Source: Cryomorpha sp963741985
Lineage (GTDB): Bacteria; Bacteroidota; Bacteroidia; Flavobacteriales_D; Cryomorphaceae
Length of the DNA stretch: 64,000 nt
Reading direction: 5' to 3'
Assembly (NCBI GenBank): GCA_963741985.1
Contig: CAVUKD010000004.1
Location: forward strand, 1-64,000
Below the pieces are notes generated by a model that saw only the letters and a list, made by a program, of their open reading frames with translations, did not search any database and was not told the DNA's origin. Shown here in pieces: positions 35,545-44,661 of this stretch (position 1 is the first letter of the stretch; each line of letters starts with the position of its first letter). The translations under genes and the position numbers were made by a program.

Positions 35545-36429
35545 TTAAGCTTTAGCTTTCCCGTTTCGAGCTTTAACTGATTTAGATTTTCGATCCGGCT
35601 CTTCTTTATTCGCATTCGTCATTTTTTGGGATTTATTCCGCTCGTCGTCAGCTGACCTTACATGGATCCTGTTTTCAATATTCCGAACCCCTGTAATGTA
35701 ATCAACCGCACTTTCAGCATCGCGCCGGGCAACGCGCGAATCAACGGTACCGCTCAGAATCACGATTCCATCCTGAACCATAACCTCAATATCTGATGCG
35801 TCCACGGAGTGACTATCCGTAAGTGAGCGATTCACATCTTCTTTGATGTGTACATCCTGGCGTATGTAGTTTTTCGGACCTTTTCCACGATGGCTCGGGC
35901 CGGTATATACGTGATGTCGATCGCCGAGGCTTCTACCATCCACTCTGGCATCGTATGGGCCTCTTTCAAAAATCACCTCATTATAGGCTCGGCGTTGACC
36001 ATCGGTCAATCCGGGAAGGTGATCCCTTTCATCGCCAAAGATTCCATCCTGCGCATGTTGGTAGTCGTTTTGGGAGCGGTAATCCGGATTGTTGTATTGC
36101 GAGTTTCTTCGCTCGCGATCGCCGTATTTCAGTCCCCGGTAAGCTTCATCGCGGTAGTGCGAATCATTGTATACTTCGCCGCTGTATTGCTCATTACCGT
36201 AATTTCTGGGAGCATTTTGACCAAATCGTTCGCTCCGTGCCGCTTCATTTCTCCAATCACCTCGGTCTTCCACCCATCGCTCTTGTGAGCCATAAACCGG
36301 CTGATTTCCGCGCATTCCTGTATGTGGTCTGTTTTGACTTCGGTCTTCTGGAAATCGTCCGTTGTTTCTTTCTTCGCGGTATTCATTCTCATGTTGACGA
36401 TTGTATCGTCTATCTTCGTTCGGGTTCAT
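35545..36429 (-). CDS. BON-domain protein with a disordered N-terminus
   Basis: 294 residues. The first 150 or so are low-complexity, rich in Arg, Asn, Tyr, Glu and Gly, and probably disordered. Residues about 200-265 form a BON domain (IKEDVNRSLTDS; DIEVMVQDGIVILSGTVDS; RRDAESAVDYITGVRNIENRIHV), which in other proteins binds phospholipid or cell-envelope material and is linked with osmotic or general stress. No signal peptide is seen. The C-terminus is Lys-rich (KSKSVKARNGKAKA). Its 5' leader has two competing hairpins, suggesting regulated expression. Confidence 0.85.
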   Translation of the reverse strand: MNPNEDRRYNRQHENEYREERNNGRFPEDRSQNRPHTGMRGNQPVYGSQERWVEDRGDWRNEAARSERFGQNAPRNYGNEQYSGEVYNDSHYRDEAYRGLKYGDRERRNSQYNNPDYRSQNDYQHAQDGIFGDERDHLPGLTDGQRRAYNEVIFERGPYDARVDGRSLGDRHHVYTGPSHRGKGPKNYIRQDVHIKEDVNRSLTDSHSVDASDIEVMVQDGIVILSGTVDSRVARRDAESAVDYITGVRNIENRIHVRSADDERNKSQKMTNANKEEPDRKSKSVKARNGKAKA

Positions 36430-36465
36430 AATCGTATTTTTTTAAGGTTTATACCCGTTATACGT

Positions 36466-36512
36466 CCTAAAACTATGCCAGCCCGGGTTGGTTTTAGGAC
36501 TTCAACTGGCAT
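36466..36512 (-). promoter_or_regulatory. Two mutually exclusive hairpins in the BON gene leader
   Basis: CCTAAAAC (36466-36473) pairs with GTTTTAGG (36491-36498); ATGCCAG (36475-36481) pairs with CTGGCAT (36506-36512). The stems interlock, so they cannot form together except as a pseudoknot. The region is 37-83 bp before the start codon. The remainder of 36430-36762 shows no gene. Confidence 0.45.
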
Positions 36513-36762
36513 ATAGTTTGACTCCAAACTGGGAATCTAAAAATGAGCGTCTTAGCAGAATCGGCTTTCCTAAAACCCTTCTTATATTTTGTTAATACCA
36601 AAATACGCCGAAGCAAAGAATACGTCTGTTGTTGCCAATACTCCTCAATGTGTAGAATACAGTAGTAGATGCGTTTTCTGAAATTTACAAAAAACCTAGA
36701 GGGGTAAAAGCATCGCAGGGGTTAGCAAGTTGCGCTTTCCACTTGAAGAGCCGGTGAATCCG

Positions 36763-37059
36763 TCAAAATCCGATATATATCATTTTAATAATTAAGAGTA
36801 TTACAATCATACCAAGGCAGATCATAATTGCGCTTTTATACTTTCCAAAATACGAGAGAACTACCATTACCAATAAGGAAACGGCACTTGTCATAGCCCC
36901 CAATAGAAAAGGTTTGACCTCTGCAAATCCCAGAGGATGTTCCGATAACCCTTCCAGTCGAAAGGGTTCGAAAAGACAACGGATTAAAGCCAAAAAAGCT
37001 ATAATGGTTGCCCCCTTCGACAACTTGCGATAATCCCTTAGCCAATGACTTTTATGCAT
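36763..37059 (-). CDS. Small membrane protein
   Basis: 98 residues: a basic N-terminus, a first hydrophobic helix (GATIIAFLALIRCLF), a loop with GFAEVKPFLL and two further hydrophobic helices ending in VILLIIKMIYIGF. Family not recognised. It is separated from both neighbours by about 300 bp. Confidence 0.6.
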   Translation of the reverse strand: MHKSHWLRDYRKLSKGATIIAFLALIRCLFEPFRLEGLSEHPLGFAEVKPFLLGAMTSAVSLLVMVVLSYFGKYKSAIMICLGMIVILLIIKMIYIGF

Positions 37060-37313
37060 ACGTTTTCAAATTTTATGGATGGATATAGACTATTGAGCTT
37101 TCACGAAAAGTAAAATCAACGATACCGAATATAGAAAAGGTTTGTTTTCGAAATCCAGAATCGACAGAATTTTTATCTCTCCAACTAAAGTCCGTGAAAC
37201 CGCAGATATTTCTCATATTCGTTCATTTACACCGCTGAAATAGTGAGGTAAATTCTATCCTGAAAAGTGCTCAATTGTCTTTCTTAAGCGAAAACAGACT
37301 CAATTCAAATTCC

Positions 37314-37321
37314 TACCTTTG
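37314..37321 (+). promoter_or_regulatory. TAnnTTTG promoter box of the aldolase gene
   Basis: TACCTTTG matches the consensus exactly, 27 bp before the ATG at 37349. It lies at the very start of a longer frame (37319), showing that the later ATG is the real start. Confidence 0.6.
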
Positions 37322-37348
37322 CGGATACCAAAAACAAAAAATCATTCC

Positions 37349-38014
37349 ATGAAATTCTTTATCGATACAGCAAACCTTGACCAAATCCGTGAAGCGGGCG
37401 ATTTTGGAGTCTTAGATGGCGTAACTACCAACCCATCTCTTATGGCCAAAGAAGGCATCAGCGGCGACGCCAATGTAATACAGCATTATCTCGACATCTG
37501 TGATATCGTCGATGGCCCGGTGAGTTCCGAGGTCATTTCCACCGATTTTGAAGGTATGATTGCCGAAGGCGAAAAACTCGCTGCCCTCCACAAAAACATT
37601 GTGGTAAAAGTGCCGATGATCAAAGACGGTATTAAAGCTCTTCGTTATTTCAGCGATAAAGGAATCAAAACAAATTGTACCCTCGTATTTTCTGCCGGCC
37701 AGGCATTGCTTGCCGCAAAAGCAGGAGCTACCTACGTGTCCCCTTTTATCGGTCGACTCGACGATATTTCTTCTGACGGGCTCGCGCTCATCGCACAAAT
37801 TCGGTTGATATACGACAACTACGGATTCCAAACCGAAATCCTTGCCGCATCGGTGCGTCACACCATGCATATCGTGCAATGTGCCGAACTTGGTGCAGAT
37901 GTAATGACGGGACCTTTGAGCGCGATTCTTGGTTTACTAAAACACCCACTTACCGACAATGGTCTTGCTCAGTTTTTGGCTGATCATAAAAAGGCCTCGA
38001 TGGTGAATCAATAA
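37349..38014 (+). CDS. fsa: Transaldolase / fructose-6-phosphate aldolase
   Basis: 221 residues, the short transaldolase subfamily. It starts MKFFIDTANLDQIRE with VTTNPSLMAKEG, and has the Schiff-base lysine in NIVVKVPM, then TNCTLVFSAGQALLAAKAGA and YVSPFIGRLDD: all classic for the small transaldolase/FSA group (about 215-220 residues). It acts in the non-oxidative pentose-phosphate pathway or cleaves fructose-6-phosphate; the two cannot be told apart with confidence here. The start is set by the promoter box and by homology. Confidence 0.95.
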   Translation: MKFFIDTANLDQIREAGDFGVLDGVTTNPSLMAKEGISGDANVIQHYLDICDIVDGPVSSEVISTDFEGMIAEGEKLAALHKNIVVKVPMIKDGIKALRYFSDKGIKTNCTLVFSAGQALLAAKAGATYVSPFIGRLDDISSDGLALIAQIRLIYDNYGFQTEILAASVRHTMHIVQCAELGADVMTGPLSAILGLLKHPLTDNGLAQFLADHKKASMVNQ

Positions 38015-38144
38015 TTTGTTTTAGCTTAGCATATCATGGAAGTTGAGTGCACCGAAAGGGATTCTCAACTTCCAAAAATAGACGGAAAACCGATCACCGT
38101 TTACCCGCTTAGGAAAATTTCGAACTTCAAAAACCACAGCTACC

Positions 38145-38756
38145 ATGATCCTAAATATACACCCTACCAACCCCGACCAGAAACGCATGCAGCAAGTAGT
38201 CGATGTGCTAAAAGGCGGCGGCGTTATCATTTATCCCACCGATTCGGTATATAGTATTGGTTGCGATCTCAATAACCCAAAAGCCGTTGCGAGAGTCGCT
38301 CAGATAAAAGGCGAGAAAGCCGATAAAGCCAACTTTTCAATCATCTGTTTTGACTTGAGCCATATCGCCGAATATGCGCGTGTTGACACTCCTGACTACA
38401 AGTTGATGAAGAAAAACCTTCCCGGGCCGTTTACCTTTATTCTCAATGGAAGTAGCGCTCTGCCGAAGATTTTTAAAACCAAAAAGAAAGAAGTTGGTAT
38501 CCGGGTGCCTGACAATAATATCGCTCGCGGCCTGGTAGAGATGCTCGGTAACCCGCTGATATCCACATCGGTGCACGATGATGATGAAGTCATTGAATAT
38601 ACCACTGATCCCGAATTGATTCATGAAAAGTACAACCATCAGGTTGATCTCGTGATCAATGGCGGCTTTGGAAACAATGAAGCTTCCACCGTGGTAGATC
38701 TGACTTCCGGCACCCCTGAAATCGTACGTGAAGGCTTGAAAAGCTTGATCTTGTAA
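38145..38756 (+). CDS. Sua5/YciO/YrdC-family protein
   Basis: 203 residues with the YrdC fold: IIYPTDSVYSIGCDLNN near the start, a KANFSIICFDL segment (the K-R/S-x-x-P region varied as in YciO), LPGPFTFIL and VGIRVPDN. YrdC and Sua5 make threonylcarbamoyl-AMP for the t6A modification of tRNA; the closeness to YciO, whose role is less clear, means the call is family level. It is 130 bp downstream of the aldolase gene and 72 bp upstream of the GSCFA gene. Confidence 0.9.
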   Translation: MILNIHPTNPDQKRMQQVVDVLKGGGVIIYPTDSVYSIGCDLNNPKAVARVAQIKGEKADKANFSIICFDLSHIAEYARVDTPDYKLMKKNLPGPFTFILNGSSALPKIFKTKKKEVGIRVPDNNIARGLVEMLGNPLISTSVHDDDEVIEYTTDPELIHEKYNHQVDLVINGGFGNNEASTVVDLTSGTPEIVREGLKSLIL

Positions 38757-38828
38757 AACCTTGTACCCACACGGCGAATACCTTTCAGATATTCTGAACG
38801 ATCCATTATACTTCAATTTTTTCGAGGG

Positions 38829-39776
38829 GTGAAACTTACCACCGAAATACCGTTTAGCCCATTTGAATCGCGTATTGATTATTCATCGCGTTGCGTTTTT
38901 TCAGGTAGCTGCTTTTCAGCAAATATCGGGGAATGGATGCAGGATCTGAAATTTGATGCCGCGACAAATCTCTGCGGTATCACTTACAATCCGATAAGCA
39001 TGGGCAAGCATATTAGGCTTGCCCTTTCGGGAAAAGAAGTGTTCGAAAGCGAATTGGCAAAAAGCCGGGATCAGTTCGTTCATACGGATTATCACAGCGA
39101 TTTTAATGCAGGCGTTGCCGAAAAAATACTCAATAAAATCAACCAGAGCCTTGAGGAATATGGCAGCGAGCTGCGCAATGCCGATTTTCTCTTTCTCACT
39201 TTCGGCACAGCCATAGGTTTTGAATCGGTTAAAACAGGCGAGGTGGTGAACAACTGCCACCATCTCCCGGCCGCCGATTTTAAGAAGCACATCTTGAGTG
39301 ACAAGGCGCTTTTCGACACCATGGAGGAAGCACTTGCGCTTCTGATTTCTGAAAATCCAAAAGTTCGGATTGTTTTCACGGTATCGCCGATACGGCACAT
39401 GCGTCAGGGAGGAATAGACAATATGCGCTCCAAAGCCCGGCTGATAAGACTTTGCGAGAAACTTGAAAGTCGATTTGAAGGGAGTATTTACCTTCCTGTG
39501 TATGAATTTGTGATGGACGAATTGCGCGACTATCGGTATTACCGTCAAGACGACCTTATCCACCTCAACGAACTGGGGATTGGCCTCATACGCGAAAAAG
39601 TAAAAGAAGCTGCAATAGCGCCGGATGTCTATGCGCTTATGTTGCGGATAGAAAAATGGAATGCCATGATGCAGCACAAAGTCCAGAATCCGGATAGCGC
39701 GGAATACCGAAAATTTAAAGAGAAACTGGAAATAGAAACCCGGGAACTAAAGGTGCTGATTCCCGGAAGATTTTAA
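38829..39776 (+). CDS. GSCFA-domain protein
   Basis: 315 residues beginning with GTG. The name-giving motif GSCFS lies at about residue 26 (FSGSCFSANIG), with TYNPISMG, FLFLTFGTA, NCHHLP and VFTVSPIRHMRQG, a layout like SGNH/GDSL hydrolases with Ser in GSC and a late Asp/His. Such proteins are frequent in Bacteroidota near threonylcarbamoyl-type genes, and the substrate is unknown. It ends 5 bp before the converging epimerase gene. Confidence 0.92.
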   Translation: MKLTTEIPFSPFESRIDYSSRCVFSGSCFSANIGEWMQDLKFDAATNLCGITYNPISMGKHIRLALSGKEVFESELAKSRDQFVHTDYHSDFNAGVAEKILNKINQSLEEYGSELRNADFLFLTFGTAIGFESVKTGEVVNNCHHLPAADFKKHILSDKALFDTMEEALALLISENPKVRIVFTVSPIRHMRQGGIDNMRSKARLIRLCEKLESRFEGSIYLPVYEFVMDELRDYRYYRQDDLIHLNELGIGLIREKVKEAAIAPDVYALMLRIEKWNAMMQHKVQNPDSAEYRKFKEKLEIETRELKVLIPGRF

Positions 39777-39781
39777 GGATT

Positions 39782-40588
39782 TCATACCATTTCGAATGGA
39801 CTTCGAAAATGGATATTACACGCCTTTTCCGTTTTAGTTCCTGAAATAATCTTTCCCGTCGAATTTTCTGTTTGATCGAATTCCGGCAAAGGAAGGCCTA
39901 ACTTTTCCGCTGCATAGCGGTAATATTTTTCACGTGTGGGATGGTCGGATGACACTGCATGAAACATCCTCCGCTTAATTTCCGACTCAATCAATATTCG
40001 CGTAAGCTCCACCAAATCATCCAGATGAACCAAATTCACTCCCTCATTCCTTCCCGGAATATCGGTGCGACCAGCCAGATATTTCGCCGGATGGCGCTCC
40101 TTCCCTACCAGTCCGCCCGGTCGAATGATGTGCGTGCGATTTCCAAAATTGGAAATAAAAAACCACTCCCCTGCCACCAATATCTTCCCTGCTTCGCGGG
40201 AAGGATCGGGCGAGGTGTTTTCATCTGCTTTGGTCTGGCTTTCGCCAAAAACACCCGTGGAAGAAACAAAAATCAGTTTCTGAATCCTGTTATATTTTCG
40301 GATACCTTCTGCGATTTTCTGCATTTGATGGAGATACAATGCTTCTCCATCTTCAGCATTTCGCGGCGGCGGCACATTTACAACAAGCACATCCACATCA
40401 AATACGGGTTGCAATCGCGGATAGTCGGGTTCCTGATTCAAATCCAGAAAATAGGCTTTAAAAGGAAAGTGAGCATAAGCCTTCACTCCTTCTATGGTCG
40501 ATTTCGTTCCGCTTACGTCGTGGTTTGCACAGAGGGCTTCTGCCAATGCAGTGCCGTACCAGCCGAGTCCAATAATTCCAATTTTCAT
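39782..40588 (-). CDS. NAD(P)-binding epimerase-like protein
   Basis: 268 residues. Rossmann start MKIGIIGLGWYGTALA, then VLVVNVPPP, FVSSTGVFG and a degenerate active-site region; HIIRPGGLVGKERHP and a VHLDDLV motif resemble the YeeZ-type NAD-dependent epimerase group. Its start overlaps the end of the iron-type ATPase gene by 4 bp, so it is the last gene of the eight-gene minus operon. A role in metabolism of the imported ligand is possible but not shown. Confidence 0.85.
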   Translation of the reverse strand: MKIGIIGLGWYGTALAEALCANHDVSGTKSTIEGVKAYAHFPFKAYFLDLNQEPDYPRLQPVFDVDVLVVNVPPPRNAEDGEALYLHQMQKIAEGIRKYNRIQKLIFVSSTGVFGESQTKADENTSPDPSREAGKILVAGEWFFISNFGNRTHIIRPGGLVGKERHPAKYLAGRTDIPGRNEGVNLVHLDDLVELTRILIESEIKRRMFHAVSSDHPTREKYYRYAAEKLGLPLPEFDQTENSTGKIISGTKTEKACNIHFRSPFEMV

Positions 40589-41364
40589 TTCTCAGGTTTA
40601 AAGATCAGGTTTCCGTTTTCGAAAAAGATATCCGGAGTTTTCAAGAAGCCGCACATGAGTTCGGAATTGGCAATCTCTTCCGGCTTGCCGATGGCATACG
40701 CACCTTTTTCGCCAAGCAGGACAATGCGGTCGGCCATCTTGAAAACCAGTGATAAATTATGCGAGCTGAGGAGAATGGTCTTCTCTTCCTCTTTCGCCAA
40801 TTTTCGAACCAGTTTCAAAAACTCAACGCTGCTGGGCAAATCCAGATGTGTAGTGGGTTCGTCGAGGATCATAATTGGTGCATTTTGCGCAAGCATCTTC
40901 GCGAGCATAGCTTTCCGAAACTCGCCATCACTGAGCGTGCCCAGTTGAGTCCCGGCAAAATTCTGCATACCTACCTTTTCGAGCGACGCTTTAATAGCGG
41001 TGTGATCATCAGATTTCAACTTTCCAAAAACCCCCAAATACGGCTGTCTGCCCAACGAAACCAGATCGTAAACTGTGAATCCATCGACGCGTGCATAATT
41101 GCTGAAAAGGTTGGAGAGGTGCGTGGGTCGAATTCTCAAGGGAATTTCCGACAGATTTGTTTTATTCCAATAAATATCGCCAGTTGAAGGTTCCTGCAAT
41201 CCGGAAAGCACGCGCAACAAACTCGACTTCCCTGTGCCGTTGGAGCCGATAAAGGCTATAACTTCACCGCTTTCCGCCTCCAGATTAAAATCCGTTAAAA
41301 TAACGCGTTCTTGCGAACGCGTAGTATACTTTATTGCGATATGTTGGGCTGCAATCCGGGTCAT
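40585..41364 (-). CDS. ABC importer ATPase, siderophore/heme/cobalamin type
   Basis: 259 residues. Walker A GSNGTGKSS, signature LSDGEFRKAM (a variant of LSGGE), Walker B PIMILDEPTTHLD and H-loop SSHNL. The short loop between domains and the neighbours identify it as a FecE/BtuD/HmuV-like subunit on the cytoplasmic side of the import complex. The ATG at 41364 overlaps the permease stop as ATGA; the longer frame to 41433 lies inside the permease gene. Confidence 0.93.
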   Translation of the reverse strand: MTRIAAQHIAIKYTTRSQERVILTDFNLEAESGEVIAFIGSNGTGKSSLLRVLSGLQEPSTGDIYWNKTNLSEIPLRIRPTHLSNLFSNYARVDGFTVYDLVSLGRQPYLGVFGKLKSDDHTAIKASLEKVGMQNFAGTQLGTLSDGEFRKAMLAKMLAQNAPIMILDEPTTHLDLPSSVEFLKLVRKLAKEEEKTILLSSHNLSLVFKMADRIVLLGEKGAYAIGKPEEIANSELMCGFLKTPDIFFENGNLIFKPEK

Positions 41365-42365
41365 AAGAGAAACTTCTTTTTGCGACCGGAAATGATCAGA
41401 TAAACGACGACGGGAGCGCCCATAAAAGCACAAACCGTATTGAGCGGAAGAGCGTGATCCGAGCCGGGAAGTCTGGAAATAATATCACATGCAAGGGCCA
41501 GCAAACCACCCACTGCTATGGAGGAAGGCAGCACGATACGATGATCGACTGAGCGAAAAATAAAACGCGCAATATGCGGCGAAGCCAGACCTATAAAAGC
41601 TACCGGACCGCAAAATGCAGTAATGACTCCGGTGAGAATACCTGTAGCAAGCATAATTTGTATTCGCAGCGATTTTACTTTTATCCCCATCGAAGCGGCG
41701 TGCATTTCTCCGAGCAAAAGGGCGTTCAATGGTTTGATGAAGAAGAATGATAGAATGAGGATTAAGAAGATCGGAATCAAAAAAAGGTATGCCTGGCCAA
41801 GGGTGAGGTTTGCAAAACTTCCAAAGCCCCAGAACACAAACGATTTTATAGAACTTGCTGAAGCAAAAGACTGTAGAAGGCTGACGATAGCCGAAGTAAA
41901 AAAACTCAGCATAAGTCCGACAATCAGGACGGCGGTAACATCGAAGAATTTTTTGGCTACAGCCAAAATAACCAACATGATAGCCAGCGAACCGAGAATT
42001 GCAGCTACAACAATTTGATATTGGGCCATTACCACACCCGAAATCCCAAGTGTTAGGATCGCCACCGCGAGAGAAGCTCCCGAAGTAATTCCCAAAACAG
42101 AGGGACCAGCCAGCGGATTCCGGAAGAGTGTCTGCATCAGCAATCCAGCCAGGGCGAGACCTGCTCCGCCACCCAAAGCGGCAAGACCTCTCGGGAGGCG
42201 CGACTTAAGGAGAATAGTTTTTTGGATATCCGAAAAGGAATCCGAAGTAAAAACAGCCGAAACCGGAATATGAACCGACCCGAGAAACAGACTCAATCCG
42301 AAGAGCAGAACCAAAACGATCGAAAGGACGATCCACAACCGAAACGGATTTTTTGACATGAGCAC
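41361..42365 (-). CDS. FecCD-family ABC importer permease
   Basis: 334 residues with about 10 hydrophobic helices. LPRGLAALGGGAGLALAGLLMQ is the typical FecCD region (quoted here in part as LPRGLAALGGGAGLA), then NPLAGPSVLGITSGA, and FIGLASPHIARF before the last helices, which form the coupling helix with the ATPase. Carries siderophore, heme or cobalamin across the inner membrane. A second ATG at 42359 is possible. Confidence 0.95.
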   Translation of the reverse strand: MLMSKNPFRLWIVLSIVLVLLFGLSLFLGSVHIPVSAVFTSDSFSDIQKTILLKSRLPRGLAALGGGAGLALAGLLMQTLFRNPLAGPSVLGITSGASLAVAILTLGISGVVMAQYQIVVAAILGSLAIMLVILAVAKKFFDVTAVLIVGLMLSFFTSAIVSLLQSFASASSIKSFVFWGFGSFANLTLGQAYLFLIPIFLILILSFFFIKPLNALLLGEMHAASMGIKVKSLRIQIMLATGILTGVITAFCGPVAFIGLASPHIARFIFRSVDHRIVLPSSIAVGGLLALACDIISRLPGSDHALPLNTVCAFMGAPVVVYLIISGRKKKFLL

Positions 42366-42413
42366 AAAGATAATCGGCTGAGTGAGATAATTCAGATCCG
42401 ATCTTTGCAGGAG

Positions 42414-43520
42414 CTATCGCAAAGGATGAAAATACTTGAAATCCCGCTCCGGCAAGACTTCGGGATGGAGAATTGCCACCATATCTTTTAGAATTTCATC
42501 CGGCTCCATAACGGCGTCGCCAAAATAATCTGTTTTGGCAGCATTGCACACAAAAATATGATCCGCCTTAAACGAATTGAAGGACGCGTAGCGCGGATCC
42601 TCCTCCCGGACTGTTTCCAGTGTATACGGTTCGTCCTGAGAAACAACCATTCCCCAATAATCTGCATCGGAAATGGCTTTTAGAGCGACTTCAAAATCAA
42701 TCTCTGTACTTCCCGCTCCTTCGAGATCACGAAATACATAATTGCCACCTGCATCGTGAATATAATTGGCAATATAACTGTCGCGACCCGGAGCAAACCA
42801 GGAATTTTGATAGCGACTGCCTGTAAATACCGATGGCACATGAGAGGACATAGCTACCTGAGAACGAATATTTTCGTAGGATTTTTTCACTTCCGTGAAA
42901 ACACTGTCAGCACCTTCATATTTTCCGGTGAGAATCCCCACCAGCTTTATCCATTCTGCGCGACCCAAAGAGGTGGATTCCAGATATTCCATATTCAATA
43001 CAACCGGAATTTTCTGGGCTTCGATGCGGCTAAAATCGCTTTCGCCATAGCTATACGCCATAAACAAATCCGGCTGGAGGTCGAGTACTTTTTCAAAATC
43101 CAGTTTGCCAGCAGAAATTAATTCCACAGTTTCATTCCTGGCTATTTGATCTTTAAGATGTGTGTTCATCACCCGATCAGTGAAGGTCACTCCTTTAACC
43201 AAATCTGCTAAGCCCAACTTGTCAAAAAAAGCAATGAAAGTGGTACTATTCAATGCGGCTTTGCCGATCGGAACAGCAATTGTATCGCCCGCCGATTTTG
43301 ATCTTTCCGAGTCAAAAAAATACGTGGCCATCAGCTTAGCTGTATCGCGCGGATTGCGGATCTCAACTTTATAATTCGCCTTATTCTTCCATATTCTCAG
43401 TCCTTGTGCATAGTCGAGCTTGACCTTTACGAAATCATCGGATTCCGATTTCTTCGGATAGCTCATCGAACAACCGGTTATGAAAACGAAAAACAATATG
43501 TTGAAAATCCAATACTTCAT
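42414..43520 (-). CDS. Substrate-binding lipoprotein of the importer
   Basis: 368 residues. Lipobox FITGC (Cys16) anchors it to the membrane. Domain pattern of the Fe-siderophore/cobalamin binding class: PKRIVALNTT-like opening is replaced by VPIGKAALNSTTFIAF, then LDFEKVLDLQPDLFMAYSYGE, IPVVLNMEYLE and GGNYVFRDLEGAGSTEIDFE, ending in HPEVLP. It hands ligand to the FecCD permease encoded 48 bp downstream. It starts 3 bp after the MacA-like gene ends, in a single transcript. Confidence 0.92.
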   Translation of the reverse strand: MKYWIFNILFFVFITGCSMSYPKKSESDDFVKVKLDYAQGLRIWKNKANYKVEIRNPRDTAKLMATYFFDSERSKSAGDTIAVPIGKAALNSTTFIAFFDKLGLADLVKGVTFTDRVMNTHLKDQIARNETVELISAGKLDFEKVLDLQPDLFMAYSYGESDFSRIEAQKIPVVLNMEYLESTSLGRAEWIKLVGILTGKYEGADSVFTEVKKSYENIRSQVAMSSHVPSVFTGSRYQNSWFAPGRDSYIANYIHDAGGNYVFRDLEGAGSTEIDFEVALKAISDADYWGMVVSQDEPYTLETVREEDPRYASFNSFKADHIFVCNAAKTDYFGDAVMEPDEILKDMVAILHPEVLPERDFKYFHPLR

Positions 43521-43523
43521 ATT

Positions 43524-44636
43524 TTAATTCTCTCCACCTACTATAGGCTTATTCCACACTTTAATTTTGTCATCTTTTGACACCCCTGAAAGCACCTGAA
43601 CTTTCAATCCGTCAGAGAGGCCGAGCTTCACATCGTGGCGCTCGTATTGCTGATTGCCCGTCTGAACTTCCACGAAAGTGTCGGTATCACTATCATCTTC
43701 GTATTGCACCAGACCTTCATCGATCGCCAAAACACTGTCGGCGCGTGCAAGAACAATATTTGCATTGGCAGAATATCCCGCGCGAATAAATTGATTTTCT
43801 TTAAGGTCAACGGCTGCCTTTATTTCAAATTGAATAGCGCCATTTTCCTCTACGCCTTTCGGCGAAATGTACTCGAGCTTGGCATCAAACGTCTCATTCT
43901 GAATAGCTCCTATGGTGAGAATTAGATCCATTCCTTCTTTAATTTTCCCCACTTCCGACTCATCGACATTTCCTTTAAAAATCAGGTCCTTCATATCGGC
44001 AACTGTAGCGATGGTAGTCCCTTCGTTGAAATTATTCACTTCGATAACCGAATTTCCAATTTCTACCGGTACATCGAGCACCATACCACTAATCGTACTT
44101 CGGACGAGGGTATTGGAAGAAGAACTATTTTTGGCGGAAGCCCCTTCCTGAATAATCCGCAAATTGTCCTGAGCACCTTCCAGCTCTGCTTGTGCATTCT
44201 TTTTAGCAGTTTGATAAGGCTGAAAATCGGCATAGGAGATCACTCCCTGATCGTACAGCTTTTTATTCCGGTCGAAATCTACTTTGGCGTTATCGATTTC
44301 AATTTTCGCTCTTTCTAACCGGTTCTCGGCATTGTTGAGAGAAACCATATTGGGAATAATTTGAATTTTGGCAAGTACATCTCCGGCTTTCACCACATTT
44401 CCAGGCTCCACATAAAGCTCCTTAATAATTCCTGAAACAACCGGTTTGATATCAATTTGCTTACGTGGTTCTACTGATCCTGTGGCGACAGTTTTTTGGA
44501 TAATGTCGGTATACGAGGGCGTTTCGGTATCGAAGCTGATCGGTTTTTCCTGTGATTTTTGATATACATAAAAGAGCGTCCAGGCCAGCAGGCCGACAAT
44601 TAAAATGGAAGCAATGATAAAAATGACCTTCTTCAT
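43524..44636 (-). CDS. MacA-like efflux adaptor (HlyD family)
   Basis: About 370 residues. One N-terminal membrane helix (KKVIFIIASILIVGLLAWTL), then the split biotinyl-lipoyl domain (SVEPRKQIDIKPVVSGIIKE; VEPGNVVKAGDVLAKI), a coiled-coil hairpin (about 95-150) and the beta-barrel with GTTIATVADMKDLIFKG. Such adaptors connect the inner-membrane MacB-like complex with an outer-membrane channel (no tolC-like gene here). The start at 44636 was chosen over 44684, which overlaps the upstream permease. Confidence 0.93.
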   Translation of the reverse strand: MKKVIFIIASILIVGLLAWTLFYVYQKSQEKPISFDTETPSYTDIIQKTVATGSVEPRKQIDIKPVVSGIIKELYVEPGNVVKAGDVLAKIQIIPNMVSLNNAENRLERAKIEIDNAKVDFDRNKKLYDQGVISYADFQPYQTAKKNAQAELEGAQDNLRIIQEGASAKNSSSSNTLVRSTISGMVLDVPVEIGNSVIEVNNFNEGTTIATVADMKDLIFKGNVDESEVGKIKEGMDLILTIGAIQNETFDAKLEYISPKGVEENGAIQFEIKAAVDLKENQFIRAGYSANANIVLARADSVLAIDEGLVQYEDDSDTDTFVEVQTGNQQYERHDVKLGLSDGLKVQVLSGVSKDDKIKVWNKPIVGGEN

Positions 44637-44661
44637 GAGTAGATAGTTGATTAGTATAGGT

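Noticed and set aside
38916..39677. 253-codon minus frame opposite the GSCFA gene
   Set aside because: Long but antisense to a gene with a clear GSCFA motif; no recognisable domain.
39959..40948. 329-codon plus frame opposite the epimerase and ATPase genes
   Set aside because: It crosses two genes with clear Rossmann and ABC motifs; composition is that of a shadow frame.
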